DNA from: Desulfovibrio sp. UCD-KL4C
Lineage (GTDB): Bacteria > Desulfobacterota > Desulfovibrionia > Desulfovibrionales > Desulfovibrionaceae
Direction: 5' to 3'
Assembly (NCBI RefSeq): GCF_006210265.1
Contig: NZ_VCNC01000003.1
Location: forward strand, 124,001-188,000
DNA length: 64,000 bases
Position 1 is the first letter of the stretch; each line of letters opens with the position of its first letter. A program made the translations under genes and the position numbers. This document shows positions 7,730 through 16,644 of the stretch, in pieces. The notes beneath the pieces are model-generated. The model was given only the letters and a program-made list of their open reading frames with translations. It was not told where the DNA came from and did no database searches.

Positions 7730-8440
7730 GTGGAATCCACAATGAGTTCCCAAAAAAACAGATTTAATGGCGTATTGATGTCGGCAACTAAACAGGCTCT
7801 ACCTATTGTGCTTGGGTTTTTGCCTGTCGGTTTTGCGTATGGAGTTTTGGCTCGCAAAACCGGAATTTCTATTGATAACACAGTGTTGATGTCCCTGCTT
7901 GTCTTTGCCGGATCATCGCAGTTTATAGCGGTTGGGCTTCTTGCATCAGGAGCCTCGGCTGTGTCGGTGATTATTACTACCTTTATCGTTAACCTACGCC
8001 ACTTGCTCATGTCTGCGGCTCTTTCTCCTCATCTACGCAAGTGGAGTAAGCTGGAGCTGGCAGCTTTCAGTTTTCAACTTACTGATGAAACTTTTGCAGT
8101 GCATTCAACCAGATTCGGTAACGGTGATAACTGTAAGTGTGAAACTTATCTGATTAACAGTATTGCTCAATTGTCATGGATCGGTGGTACTGTGCTGGGA
8201 ATTATTTCAAGTTCCATTATTACCGACATTAAACCAATGGGCCTTGATTACGCCCTTCCAGCAATGTTTATCGCTCTGCTCATATTTCAGATAAAAGATA
8301 AAAGTCATATCATAGTTGGAGTAATCACCGGACTCCTTTCCACAGCATTTGCTCTTGGCGGAGCCGGACAGTGGAATGTTATAATCGCAACACTTATCGG
8401 CGCAAGTCTTGGAGTTATATTGTCATGGACCAAAAATTAA
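7730..8440 (+). CDS. azlC: AzlC family branched-chain amino acid exporter, large subunit
   Basis: An inner-membrane protein of about 236 residues with hydrophobic helices throughout and the AzlC signatures LPVGFAYGVLA, FAGSSQF and LRHLLMSAAL. With AzlD it forms the two-subunit exporter known for branched-chain amino acids and analogues. A GTG start at 7730 is chosen because AGGAGG (7719-7724) precedes it by five bases. An in-frame ATG at 7712 would put that site inside the gene, and ATG 7742 is also possible. The next gene overlaps its end by 16 bases, which indicates translational coupling. Probable control is by the divergent MocR protein. Confidence 0.92.
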   Translation: MESTMSSQKNRFNGVLMSATKQALPIVLGFLPVGFAYGVLARKTGISIDNTVLMSLLVFAGSSQFIAVGLLASGASAVSVIITTFIVNLRHLLMSAALSPHLRKWSKLELAAFSFQLTDETFAVHSTRFGNGDNCKCETYLINSIAQLSWIGGTVLGIISSSIITDIKPMGLDYALPAMFIALLIFQIKDKSHIIVGVITGLLSTAFALGGAGQWNVIIATLIGASLGVILSWTKN

Positions 8441-8748
8441 TTTTTTTAATAATAGTAGGAATGATGGTAGTTACTTACGGACCGCGGCTTCTTCCTGTAC
8501 TGACTTTGAGTTCGAGGGATCTTCCGCCTGTAGTTGTGCGCTGGTTGGGATATGTTCCTACTGCTGTACTGTCTGCATTGCTGGTCCCTTCGCTTTTAGC
8601 TCCCGAAGGCGTGATAAATTTAGGTTTTGATAATATTTATTTCTGGGTAGCGGTCCCGACTTTTGGGGTAGCCATGTTTACTCGTAACTTTTTCGGAACA
8701 GTTGCTTTCGGAATGGGAATGGTCGCTGCGGTTCGGTACTTTCTTTAG
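8425..8748 (+). CDS. azlD: AzlD family branched-chain amino acid exporter, small subunit
   Basis: A 107-residue membrane protein with three to four hydrophobic segments and the AzlD motif TYGPRLLPVLTL near the N-terminus and RWLGYVPTAVLSALL after it. It partners AzlC in the inner membrane. The start at 8425 (MDQKLIFLII) is chosen over the in-frame ATG at 8371 because GGAG sits about ten bases upstream and family members begin just before this helix. The gene overlaps azlC by 16 bases. Confidence 0.92.
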   Translation: MDQKLIFLIIVGMMVVTYGPRLLPVLTLSSRDLPPVVVRWLGYVPTAVLSALLVPSLLAPEGVINLGFDNIYFWVAVPTFGVAMFTRNFFGTVAFGMGMVAAVRYFL

Positions 8749-8783
8749 ATGTAATTCAGATTTATTTTTCAAATATTAAAAAA

Positions 8784-8820
8784 GAGCAGTCCGTGAAAAA
8801 ATCACAGGCTGCTTTTTTTA
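8784..8820 (+). terminator. Intrinsic terminator after azlCD
   Basis: Arms 8785-8796 and 8802-8813 pair with two imperfect positions around a short A-rich loop and are followed by a run of seven T. It also lies at the 3' side of the converging gene at 8862. Confidence 0.75.
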
Positions 8821-8861
8821 ATGCATACTATTAAGATTGTCAGAAATATTTTGTGATTGAG

Positions 8862-9326
8862 TTATTGAATTGGATTTCCTTTTTTATCCTGATCCGCTGC
8901 AATCTGTGAAAGCTTTGCGCGAATATATTCGCTGGCAATGTTTCCCTGTTCGTCATTTTGAGTGGGGGCGTAAGCTGAAATGTCTTCTGCAATCTGTTTT
9001 TCCATCCGTTCTGATTCCATGAACATAATGTATACCAGAACAAGTGCGGAATCATTTTCAGTTGTGCCGCTGCAAAGTTCTTCGATTTGATTTCTGGGGA
9101 CGGTTTCAAGCAGTCTATCAATGAACATTACGGCCCATTTATCGTATAGCTCGGCAATGGTCGGGATCATCAATTTTATGTTATTAACAGATCTTTCATC
9201 AATATTTGGCATGGTCATGGCTATATATTCTCCAATGGCGTTCTGACGGGCAGATTCATCGTGAGTACATTTTTTCATTATGACCGCGTGAATATATTCT
9301 CTTATTTTTGTTTCTTCCATTTCCAT
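8862..9326 (-). CDS. Hypothetical helical cytoplasmic protein
   Basis: Not recognised. The 154-residue product is predicted to be almost entirely helical and acidic, with no signal peptide or membrane segment. Notable stretches are IGEYIAMTMPNIDERSVNNI, IAELYDKWAVMFIDRLLE and LVLVYIMFMESERMEKQIAE. It contains two cysteines (C20, C85) in no metal motif. It is a single gene, and GAGGTAA precedes the ATG by about five bases. Its helical build would suit a small interaction or regulatory protein, but no function can be assigned. Confidence 0.7.
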   Translation of the reverse strand: MEMEETKIREYIHAVIMKKCTHDESARQNAIGEYIAMTMPNIDERSVNNIKLMIPTIAELYDKWAVMFIDRLLETVPRNQIEELCSGTTENDSALVLVYIMFMESERMEKQIAEDISAYAPTQNDEQGNIASEYIRAKLSQIAADQDKKGNPIQ

Positions 9327-9595
9327 ATTACCTCATGCAGCAAAATTAGAATTATTTATCTTCATTTGTCCTGTGGATTGATTACTCGAAAGATTCTTTG
9401 CAGGCAACTGCACTTAGGAATGAGTGAAAAAAGTGAGATTGAGTTAAGTAGCTTATTGACTTTTATGCTCATTGCGTATCTGATTTTTCAGCACGAATAG
9501 ACGTACAAGTTGCTTGTCAGCAAGCCTGTCGTAGTCCGTTATGTTACCTTAGATTATTGCTGTTATTGATTATACGATTTTTATTGGAGAATCTC

Positions 9596-10879
9596 ATGGA
9601 CTTTCTTTTTAATATGCTCCCCTTATTTAAAATTATGTTTGTTTTTATCTGCATGCTGATCGGTATCAGATTTAAATTAGGGGTAGGGTTATCAGTTTTG
9701 CTGGGCGGATTTGTTCTGGCACTGATAACAGGTATGAAAATGGACTTGCTGCTTGAAACTACTACGTCTGCAATTATAGATAGTGAAACTATTTATCTGG
9801 TATTAATTGTTGCCCTCATCATGTTTCTCAGCGGACTTCTTGAATGTACGGGGCAAGCTTCTAGAATAATGGAATCTCTTACCGGGTATCTTAGGAGTCC
9901 AAGGTTGCGTCTTGTTTTTTTCCCGGCCTTGATAGGCTTGCTTCCTATGCCGGGCGGGGCGATTTTCTCTGCTCCCATGATTCGCGAAGCGGCTGAAGGG
10001 CTCGATGTCAGTGATAGTAATAAAGTAGTAATTAATTATTGGTTTAGGCATTTGTGGGAACTTGCATGGCCGTTGTACCCTGGAATGATTCTCGGTGCTG
10101 CTCTCAGCGGCATGTCTGTGTTTAAATTTATCAGTTATACATTCCCCGGTCCTATTGTTGTTTTTTTGCTGGGGTATTTCTTTTTCCTGCGATCTTCAGT
10201 TCTACCGCTTGAAAAAGGTGTTCACGATAATATTGAAGTAAAATCAGGCAACGCTTTAAGAGCAGTAAAAGAAAGCTTGCCACTGCTTGTCGCTATCGCT
10301 GGCTCCTTGGTATTTGAAGCCCTTTTTTCTTTTATTTCGCCAAATATTCCATTTGAAGCTGCGATCATTACGGCATTATTTTTGGCTGTACTTTGCGCGG
10401 CATTTGCTAATACGGGGGCAATAGCAATTATTCGCTCGTTACTGGTGCAGAAAAGATTTATCAGCATGGTCTTTATGATATTTTGTGTATTTATATTTAA
10501 AGACGTTCTCGGTTCTTGCGGCCTTATTGCTGAACTTTCACGTCTTGCCGGAGGTGAAACTGCTTTAATTGCCGCTGCGGTTTTAGTTCCGTTTGTTGTC
10601 GGCTTTATTGCAGGTATTACTATGGCGTTTGTAGGGGCCGCAATGCCTCTGGTTGTGGGACTTGTTCATTCAATGGGGCTAACCTCGCAGCTCCCTGCAT
10701 GGGCTATGCTGTGCATGTTTTCCGGTTTTGCAGGTATAATGGCATCACCTCTTCATATATGTTTTCTTTTGACCTGTGAGTATTTTAATGTAGATTTATA
10801 TTCAGCGTGGAAAAGGATCTTTACTCCTAGTATTGTCCTGTTATGTATGGGAGTGGCGTACTTTTTTGTTTTGGTGTAG
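9596..10879 (+). CDS. DUF401 family integral membrane permease-like protein
   Basis: A 427-residue polytopic inner-membrane protein with about ten to twelve hydrophobic helices. The DUF401 signature region reads GLLPMPGGAIFSAPMI followed by NYWFRHLWELAWPLYPG. The family resembles the ion-transporter superfamily of gluconate/citrate-type permeases, but substrates are not established. The start at 9596 is chosen because GGAG lies upstream and the protein then begins MDFLFNMLPLF. An in-frame start at 9557 would add 13 hydrophobic residues. It is 51 bases from the cyclophilin gene; a shared transcript is possible. Confidence 0.88.
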   Translation: MDFLFNMLPLFKIMFVFICMLIGIRFKLGVGLSVLLGGFVLALITGMKMDLLLETTTSAIIDSETIYLVLIVALIMFLSGLLECTGQASRIMESLTGYLRSPRLRLVFFPALIGLLPMPGGAIFSAPMIREAAEGLDVSDSNKVVINYWFRHLWELAWPLYPGMILGAALSGMSVFKFISYTFPGPIVVFLLGYFFFLRSSVLPLEKGVHDNIEVKSGNALRAVKESLPLLVAIAGSLVFEALFSFISPNIPFEAAIITALFLAVLCAAFANTGAIAIIRSLLVQKRFISMVFMIFCVFIFKDVLGSCGLIAELSRLAGGETALIAAAVLVPFVVGFIAGITMAFVGAAMPLVVGLVHSMGLTSQLPAWAMLCMFSGFAGIMASPLHICFLLTCEYFNVDLYSAWKRIFTPSIVLLCMGVAYFFVLV

Positions 10880-10930
10880 TACGCACAGACCTTACGAGGT
10901 CAAGAAATAAAAAAATCGGAGGAATACGAT

Positions 10931-11440
10931 ATGGCTAATCCTATGGTAATGATGGAAACACCTGAAGGTGAAGTTTTAATTGAACTTTACGAAGACAAGG
11001 CTCCAAAGACAGTTGCAAATTTTTTGAAATATGTTGACGAAGATTTTTATGCTGGAACAATTTTTCATAGAGTTATCAACAATTTCATGATTCAGGGCGG
11101 TGGATTTGATTTTTCTATGAAAGAAAAAGCAACCAATGCACCTGTTGAAAATGAAGCTGATAACGGTCTTAAAAATGAAGTTGGAACTCTTGCCATGGCT
11201 CGTACTATGGATCCTCATTCCGCTTCATCACAGTTTTTCATTAACGTAAAAGATAACGGTTTTCTGGACCACACAGCAAAAAACCCTCAGGGTTGGGGAT
11301 ATTGTGTATTCGGTAAAGTCGTTGACGGAATGGAAGCTGTCGATAAAATCAAAAAAGTACGTACTCGTAGCCATGGTCCTATGGACGATGTTCCAGTTGA
11401 TCCTATCAGCATTATTTCTATGACTCGCTTTGAAGATTAA
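10931..11440 (+). CDS. ppiB: Cyclophilin-type peptidyl-prolyl cis-trans isomerase
   Basis: A 169-residue cytoplasmic cyclophilin without a signal peptide, the size expected for PpiB. The active-site elements FHRVINNFMIQGG (including the catalytic Arg), MARTMDPHSASSQFFINV and WGYCVFGKVVDGM are all intact. It catalyses proline isomerisation during protein folding. GGAGG precedes the ATG by about seven bases. A strong terminator follows. Confidence 0.95.
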   Translation: MANPMVMMETPEGEVLIELYEDKAPKTVANFLKYVDEDFYAGTIFHRVINNFMIQGGGFDFSMKEKATNAPVENEADNGLKNEVGTLAMARTMDPHSASSQFFINVKDNGFLDHTAKNPQGWGYCVFGKVVDGMEAVDKIKKVRTRSHGPMDDVPVDPISIISMTRFED

Positions 11441-11467
11441 TACGTAACTATTGGAAAAAACATTTTT

Positions 11468-11507
11468 AACGCCGAAAAAGGAATATCCTTTTCGGCGTTT
11501 TTTTTTT
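11468..11507 (+). terminator. Intrinsic terminator after ppiB
   Basis: Arms 11468-11482 and 11486-11499 form a long, nearly perfect stem with a three-base loop, followed by nine or more T. Confidence 0.9.
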
Positions 11508-11614
11508 ACGTTATGTCAAAGAGCATATAATAGATTATTATTTGAAAATTTTTTGAGTAAAAGTTTTGTAGTGTCATACTAGATCTCGTTAAGTATTATA
11601 AGGCGTAGAGGTAG

Positions 11615-12724
11615 ATGTTGAATAACTCTGAATTAACAATATTAGTTATTGATGATGAAACTTTCGTGCGCGAAACAATCAGTGACTACCTTAGCGATTC
11701 CGGTTTTAATATTTTAAATGCCAGTGACGGTGCGGAAGGGATTGCTGTTTTCAGAGCAAATAAGCCCGACGCTGTTCTGGTAGATTTAAATATGCCACAT
11801 GTTGACGGGTTTGAAGTTCTTAAGGTTGTGCATGAGGAACATCCTGATCTTCCGGTCATTGTTGTTTCAGGTGCGGGACTGATTGAGGATGCGATTCAAG
11901 CTGTACGCCTCGGAGCATGGGATTTTGTAACCAAGCCTATTGTTGACATGGGTATTCTTGAGCATGTCTTAAACCAAGGGCTGGAAAGAGCTCTCTTGAT
12001 TAAGGAAAATAAAAGATACAAAGAGCATCTTGAAGTAGAGGTCCACAAAAGAACTGAGGCCTTGCGTAACGAAATTAAGATGAGGAAGAAAACTCAAGAT
12101 GCTTTAATGATTTTACAAGCTGAAGTTATTGAAACTCAGAAAGAAATTATCATGACTCTAGGCGAAGTTGTTGAAACCCGGTCCAACGAAACGGCTAAAC
12201 ACGTTCGCAGAGTTGCAGAGTATACCGCTCTCTTGGCGTTGAGGGCCGGACTTGATCCGGAAGAGGTAAATTTATTAAAACTGGCCTCTCCTATGCACGA
12301 CGTCGGTAAAATAGGTGTTCCGGATACGGTGCTGAATAAGCCTGGTAAACTTACTTCTGATGAATTTGAGCTGGTTAAAACTCACACTACTATCGGCCAT
12401 GATATTTTGAAGCATTCCGAAAGACCTATTTTCAAGGCTGCTGCAATTGTGGCTTATGAGCACCATGAACGATGGGATGGTAGAGGATATCCTCGCGGAC
12501 TTGCCGGTGAAGAAATTAGTATTTACGGACGTATCACCGGGATTGCGGATGTTTTTGATGCTTTGGGTAGTGAGCGTGTTTACAAGAAAGCTTGGTCACT
12601 TGAAAAGATTAAAGGTTATTTTGAACAGGAAAAAGGTAAACAGTTTGATCCTGTTTTAACTGATCTTTTCTTTGATGGTATTGATGAAATTCTTGAACTG
12701 AGAAAACTGTATCCAGACGGCTGA
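11615..12724 (+). CDS. Response regulator with HD-GYP c-di-GMP phosphodiesterase domain
   Basis: A 369-residue RpfG-like regulator. Residues 1-120 are a receiver with the acidic pair D13/D14, phospho-Asp D57 (VLVDLNMP) and the lysine in VTKP. A coiled coil (about 125-180) joins it to an HD-GYP domain with the intact HD at 228-229 (MHDVGKIGVPD) and HHERWDGRGYP at 283-293, so it should be an active cyclic di-GMP phosphodiesterase switched by phosphorylation. Its kinase is not adjacent. AGAGGTAG lies just upstream of the ATG. A terminator separates it from the converging ferredoxin gene. Confidence 0.95.
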   Translation: MLNNSELTILVIDDETFVRETISDYLSDSGFNILNASDGAEGIAVFRANKPDAVLVDLNMPHVDGFEVLKVVHEEHPDLPVIVVSGAGLIEDAIQAVRLGAWDFVTKPIVDMGILEHVLNQGLERALLIKENKRYKEHLEVEVHKRTEALRNEIKMRKKTQDALMILQAEVIETQKEIIMTLGEVVETRSNETAKHVRRVAEYTALLALRAGLDPEEVNLLKLASPMHDVGKIGVPDTVLNKPGKLTSDEFELVKTHTTIGHDILKHSERPIFKAAAIVAYEHHERWDGRGYPRGLAGEEISIYGRITGIADVFDALGSERVYKKAWSLEKIKGYFEQEKGKQFDPVLTDLFFDGIDEILELRKLYPDG

Positions 12725-12745
12725 GTATTATCTGAAAATATATTT

Positions 12746-12780
12746 AAAAGGGTATTGAAAATTTCAATACCCTTTTTTTT
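12746..12780. terminator. Terminator between convergent genes
   Basis: A perfect stem (AAAAGGGTATTGAAA with its complement) is flanked by A on the left and eight T on the right, so it can work in both directions. Confidence 0.85.
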
Positions 12781-12794
12781 GACTTAAAAAATAT

Positions 12795-13721
12795 TTAAGA
12801 AGATTTGAGTAGTTCTTCTACCTTAAAAGGTTCTGGGTGTTTCTTATTTAGTGCAAGGTGTAGGGACCCTTTCCGGCATTTATTCGTGCACACTCCGCAT
12901 CCCATACATTTATCAGGATCTATATGCATGCGCTTGTCGTAGATTCTCATCGCTCCGAAAGGGCAATATTCCATACACTGTCCGCAACCGATGCATTTTT
13001 TAGGATCAACTATGGAGATATATCCTGAAGGGGTCAACATCGGAATGCCGTTTTTCATAGCTTCCATAGCACCGCAGCAACATGGGCAGCAGTTGCATAT
13101 TGAATAAAACCTGCCGAGCATTACGTCTTTGAAAAATGCACTATGTATATGGCCTCTGGCATTTTCCGCCTCAAGTATCCTTGCCGCTTCATCTATGGTT
13201 ATACGCCGTGATTTTTTAGGATGATTTTCAATAACGAATGAAGCAAAGGGCTCTCCAATAATTAAGCAGACATTCATAGGAAGGCATGGTTCTTTTTGCG
13301 CAGCGCGGCAAGGGCATTCAAGTGCTACGATATGGTCGGGCTCGTTGAGTACCATATTTCTGGCTTTGCTGTAGGGTAGAACCCGTTCGGGAATAGTTGT
13401 GGAAACTTCACGTCCTATATGTATAAGCTTAAGAGCCTCTTCAGTGATAATAATTTTGCCATGATATGTGTCTGCGAAATCTTTTTTAAGCTGTTCCATT
13501 TTTTCTTTATCATCAGGATGGGCAATAAGACTTGTAATAAAGTCGGCAATGGGAGCAATATCTTTTTCACCCAAGGGAGCCCCTATATAAGCTTTAGGCC
13601 AGCGTATATACATATAATTATGAAGAACATCTTTGATTGTCATGTTCTTACTCTCAAGAGCTTTCTTGATTAGTTTTCCGGTTCGGGTGTCCGGAATGGA
13701 TTTATCAATAACTTTCTTCAT
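12795..13721 (-). CDS. Cysteine-rich 4Fe-4S polyferredoxin-like protein
   Basis: A 308-residue soluble protein. The C-terminus holds two adjacent [4Fe-4S] ferredoxin motifs, CIGCGQCMEYCPFGA and CMGCGVCTNKCRKGS. Ahead of them are two further cysteine groups, CPCRAAQKEPC and the very dense CNCCPCCCG, which could bind one or more extra clusters. The N-terminal third has no cysteines and resembles a helical docking region. An electron-transfer or redox-sensing role is likely; the partner is not visible nearby. The start at 13721 is chosen because GAGG lies seven bases upstream; a start at 13781 would add 20 hydrophobic residues that do not fit the family. The proline usual after the last Cys of the second motif is replaced by Arg. 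Confidence 0.85.
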   Translation of the reverse strand: MKKVIDKSIPDTRTGKLIKKALESKNMTIKDVLHNYMYIRWPKAYIGAPLGEKDIAPIADFITSLIAHPDDKEKMEQLKKDFADTYHGKIIITEEALKLIHIGREVSTTIPERVLPYSKARNMVLNEPDHIVALECPCRAAQKEPCLPMNVCLIIGEPFASFVIENHPKKSRRITIDEAARILEAENARGHIHSAFFKDVMLGRFYSICNCCPCCCGAMEAMKNGIPMLTPSGYISIVDPKKCIGCGQCMEYCPFGAMRIYDKRMHIDPDKCMGCGVCTNKCRKGSLHLALNKKHPEPFKVEELLKSS

Positions 13722-13869
13722 ATATGAGCCTCTTGTTATATTAATTAGCAGAGCTAAAAAAAATAGTACAGGTTTTCTCAAAGTAACTTCACAAGATGAA
13801 CGGGTTATGCCTATGTTGCACTTGTACCTGATATCATAAGAAATAAGATGATTATGCAGGAGTTGTTAA

Positions 13870-15348
13870 ATGGAAATTACAGTTCGCAGACATGGTGAAA
13901 GTGTTGTTATTCGCATGGGCGAAAGAATTGATGCTTACGGAGCCGTAGAGCTTGATAAAGTGCTTGAAGAGCTTCTGAGTGAACAATCTCTGGCATGTAT
14001 GGCATTCGATATGAATGATGTTTGTTATCTGAGTAGTGCCGGAATTCGTAGTATTGTAAAAACGCTTAAGATTTTGAGCTCTCGGCAAGGGACACTAGCT
14101 ATTTGCGGTTTGCGCCCATATTGTAAGAATGTTCTTGATACTGCCGGTATGACACGGTCTTTAAATATTTTTGTTTCAAGAAGTGAAGCCATGACTTTTT
14201 TGCAGTCCGTGCAGTGGGAACGGCAAGCTCTTAAAAACTGGTATGAACTTGAGAATATGGATTCACCCATTGGTAATTTCAGATTTATTCCGGGTGATAA
14301 CAGTCAGGCTGAAATTAAAGTCATCGGTTCTGTTGCGGATGTTCTTCACTCCAGAGTAACTGAAAACCGAATGTTTTCACGTAGATTTTCACAAACAGAA
14401 TATTCCATCGGAGTCGGCGGTCTTGGCAATGTTCCTGCAGATTATATGAAAGTTCTAGGTGCGATGATCACCATCGGCGGGACTATGGCATGGGCTCCTA
14501 CTGATGGACATGACCTTGCAGATTTTTTGGTTCCGCAAAATGATACAGGAGCGGTTCTTATCAAAACTCCGTTTAATTTGACGATTGACGGAGGTTTCAA
14601 TGAATATGTGATGTTTAATTCCATAGAGGAAGGCGGTACGACTCTGGATAAGCTCTACAGGGGGCTTTTTCTGCTTGCCAGACGGAGGCGCAGAGATTTT
14701 AAAGGGGTTATCGGTGTTGCTGCGTGGACACAGGTAAGCGAATTAATGGCGGGAACTTTGATGCGCTCTCCTATAAGTGAGTTTGCACCTGCAAATGGAA
14801 AAACTATTATTGATTCGGTTAATAGGGGAGAGTGGTGGACGAGGGACAGTATTCCAAGACATCGAAATGTTACCTGTCTGACGTGCGGAGTAGGAGTTGA
14901 TCTTTCATGTGATCTTTCAGCTTATGAGCAGGCTGGCCTTTATGCCGGATTTTATATCGATCCGGCTACAGCCGGAGATAAAGGGCATATTCTAAATAAT
15001 CATGGAGCTGTTTTCGAGCGTCTTCAAATGCCTGAAAAAATGGTTTCATTGGATAAATCTATCCGGCAGGTAACTGCAAAAGCTGAATTTAAAGATATGC
15101 GCAAATTGCGCGGGACCAGTAAAGTTACGCGTGCTTTTATGGGGATAAGTTATATACAAAAAATTTCTCAGGACAGTTCCGGCTGGCAAGGCGGAGGAGC
15201 TGAAGCAATTATCAGCCGGGGGCTTGCGGATAAAAGGTACCGGATGGAAGCAGATGGACCATCTCTTTTAGAAAAACGTGACGAAGAAATTAGTAAATTT
15301 CAACGTTTTTTAGAAGCTCAACAAGTTAAATTAGGCACAAAAAACTAA
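13870..15348 (+). CDS. STAS-domain protein with large C-terminal unknown domain
   Basis: Residues 1-110 form a STAS (anti-sigma-factor antagonist) domain with the phosphorylatable-serine motif LSSAGIRS (S55/S56) in the usual place. The remaining 380 residues are not recognised. They contain glycine-rich YSIGVGGLGN, then GTMAWAPTDGHDLADFLVP, an LARRRRRDFKG patch, and a CLTCGVGVD segment. The DG/GHD residues recall PP2C-type phosphatase loops, but the full metal-binding set cannot be traced, so no activity is claimed. No membrane segment is seen. A GGAG-type site (GCAGGAG) precedes the ATG. It lies 132 bases before an orphan periplasmic binding-protein gene on the same strand, which may belong to the same signalling unit. 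Confidence 0.82.
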   Translation: MEITVRRHGESVVIRMGERIDAYGAVELDKVLEELLSEQSLACMAFDMNDVCYLSSAGIRSIVKTLKILSSRQGTLAICGLRPYCKNVLDTAGMTRSLNIFVSRSEAMTFLQSVQWERQALKNWYELENMDSPIGNFRFIPGDNSQAEIKVIGSVADVLHSRVTENRMFSRRFSQTEYSIGVGGLGNVPADYMKVLGAMITIGGTMAWAPTDGHDLADFLVPQNDTGAVLIKTPFNLTIDGGFNEYVMFNSIEEGGTTLDKLYRGLFLLARRRRRDFKGVIGVAAWTQVSELMAGTLMRSPISEFAPANGKTIIDSVNRGEWWTRDSIPRHRNVTCLTCGVGVDLSCDLSAYEQAGLYAGFYIDPATAGDKGHILNNHGAVFERLQMPEKMVSLDKSIRQVTAKAEFKDMRKLRGTSKVTRAFMGISYIQKISQDSSGWQGGGAEAIISRGLADKRYRMEADGPSLLEKRDEEISKFQRFLEAQQVKLGTKN

Positions 15349-15480
15349 TTGTGGCGGTTAAACTTGGTGCATAATGTATTAAATTTGTAATATAGTAGCA
15401 GTATAGGATATCATGAGTCAGTCTTTATTGATGCATCCTGCAATAGAATTGATTCTCGCATTATAATATTGGGAGATAGT

Positions 15481-16608
15481 ATGAAAAAAGTAGTAATTTT
15501 TTGTCTTATTGCGATCGGGTTTTGCACCTGCAATTCGGTTGCGGCTGAAAATACAATTAAAATAGGTGTACTTTATAATTTAACAGGTCCGATGGGAGTC
15601 ATTGATCAGCCTGGTTTCCATGGTATGGAGCTTGCTCAGGAAGTCATAAACAGCGAAGGCGGTGTGCTCGGTAAGAAAATAAGTTTAATCGTTTCCGATT
15701 GCCGCTCAAATCTTGATGCAACGGCTACTGCCGCTTCAACTCTTTCCAGTGAAAAAGGAATTGTCGCTGTTTCAGGACTGAACGATACAGATTACGCTAT
15801 AGCTGCTGCCCCTGCAGTAACTACTAAAAATATGGTATTTATAACGGCTGGTGCAACCATGCAGAACTTGCCTTATATGTATGGTAAATATTTTTTTATG
15901 ACTGCGTTTGGAGATAATATGCAGGCACGTGCAGTGGCTAAGTTTGCAAAGCGCAGACTTAATACAACTCGTTGTTTTGTCGGTACAAATATTTCCAGCG
16001 AGTTTTCTAAAACCCTTTCTAAATATTTTAAACGCAGGTATCGCAAATATGGCGGAAAAGTGGTCAAAGAGGAATGGTTTAATACTGAAGATGCCACGTA
16101 TCCACTGCCGAAAGAAGGCGATAATCCTGATCTGTTTTTTCTTTCAACAATTCCGCCTGATGTTGCTAAATATGTGACGGAAGTCCGCAAAGCAGGATTT
16201 GAACAGCCCATTGTTTCTGGTGACGGATTTGATTCTCAAGGATTACTAAATATCCCTGGAGAGTATGCTCATTCTATTTATTTTGCGGCACATGTAGCCT
16301 TTGATAATCCTGCCTCGGAAGTACAAGAGTTTGTTGAGCGGTATAAAAAAATGTTCGGAGTCCATCCTAACAGCGGTTTTGCAGCTCTTGGGTATGATAC
16401 AGTAATGTTGCTTGCTCAGGCTATCACAAGAGCTGGTTCAACCGATCCTGACGCAATCAGAGCCGCTTTGGCAGAAACTAAAAACTTTCAAGGCGTTACT
16501 GGTGAAATCAGCTATCCTGAAGGAGTAAGGGTCCCAGATAAAACCGTAGATATTGTCAGCTTTGCTAATGGAACTGTTTCATTTGTTGAACAGATTTCTC
16601 CTAATTAA
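15481..16608 (+). CDS. Branched-chain amino acid-type ABC substrate-binding protein
   Basis: A 375-residue periplasmic binding protein of the LivJ / Peripla_BP_6 type. A signal peptide ends near NSVAA (residue 22), and the mature part begins IKIGVLYNLTGPMG. Further family features are MELAQEVINSEGGVLGKK, the VAVSGL linker and HPNSGFAALGYDTVMLLAQA. The ligand is probably an amino acid, amide or related compound. GGGAG six bases before the ATG at 15481 fixes the start; a TTG four codons upstream is less likely. No ABC permease or ATPase gene is nearby, so it may feed a transporter encoded elsewhere or act as a sensor for the upstream STAS protein. That link is inference. Confidence 0.9.
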   Translation: MKKVVIFCLIAIGFCTCNSVAAENTIKIGVLYNLTGPMGVIDQPGFHGMELAQEVINSEGGVLGKKISLIVSDCRSNLDATATAASTLSSEKGIVAVSGLNDTDYAIAAAPAVTTKNMVFITAGATMQNLPYMYGKYFFMTAFGDNMQARAVAKFAKRRLNTTRCFVGTNISSEFSKTLSKYFKRRYRKYGGKVVKEEWFNTEDATYPLPKEGDNPDLFFLSTIPPDVAKYVTEVRKAGFEQPIVSGDGFDSQGLLNIPGEYAHSIYFAAHVAFDNPASEVQEFVERYKKMFGVHPNSGFAALGYDTVMLLAQAITRAGSTDPDAIRAALAETKNFQGVTGEISYPEGVRVPDKTVDIVSFANGTVSFVEQISPN

Positions 16609-16644
16609 AAAATTTTCACTCACTAATTGAAAATGGAGAGGGAA

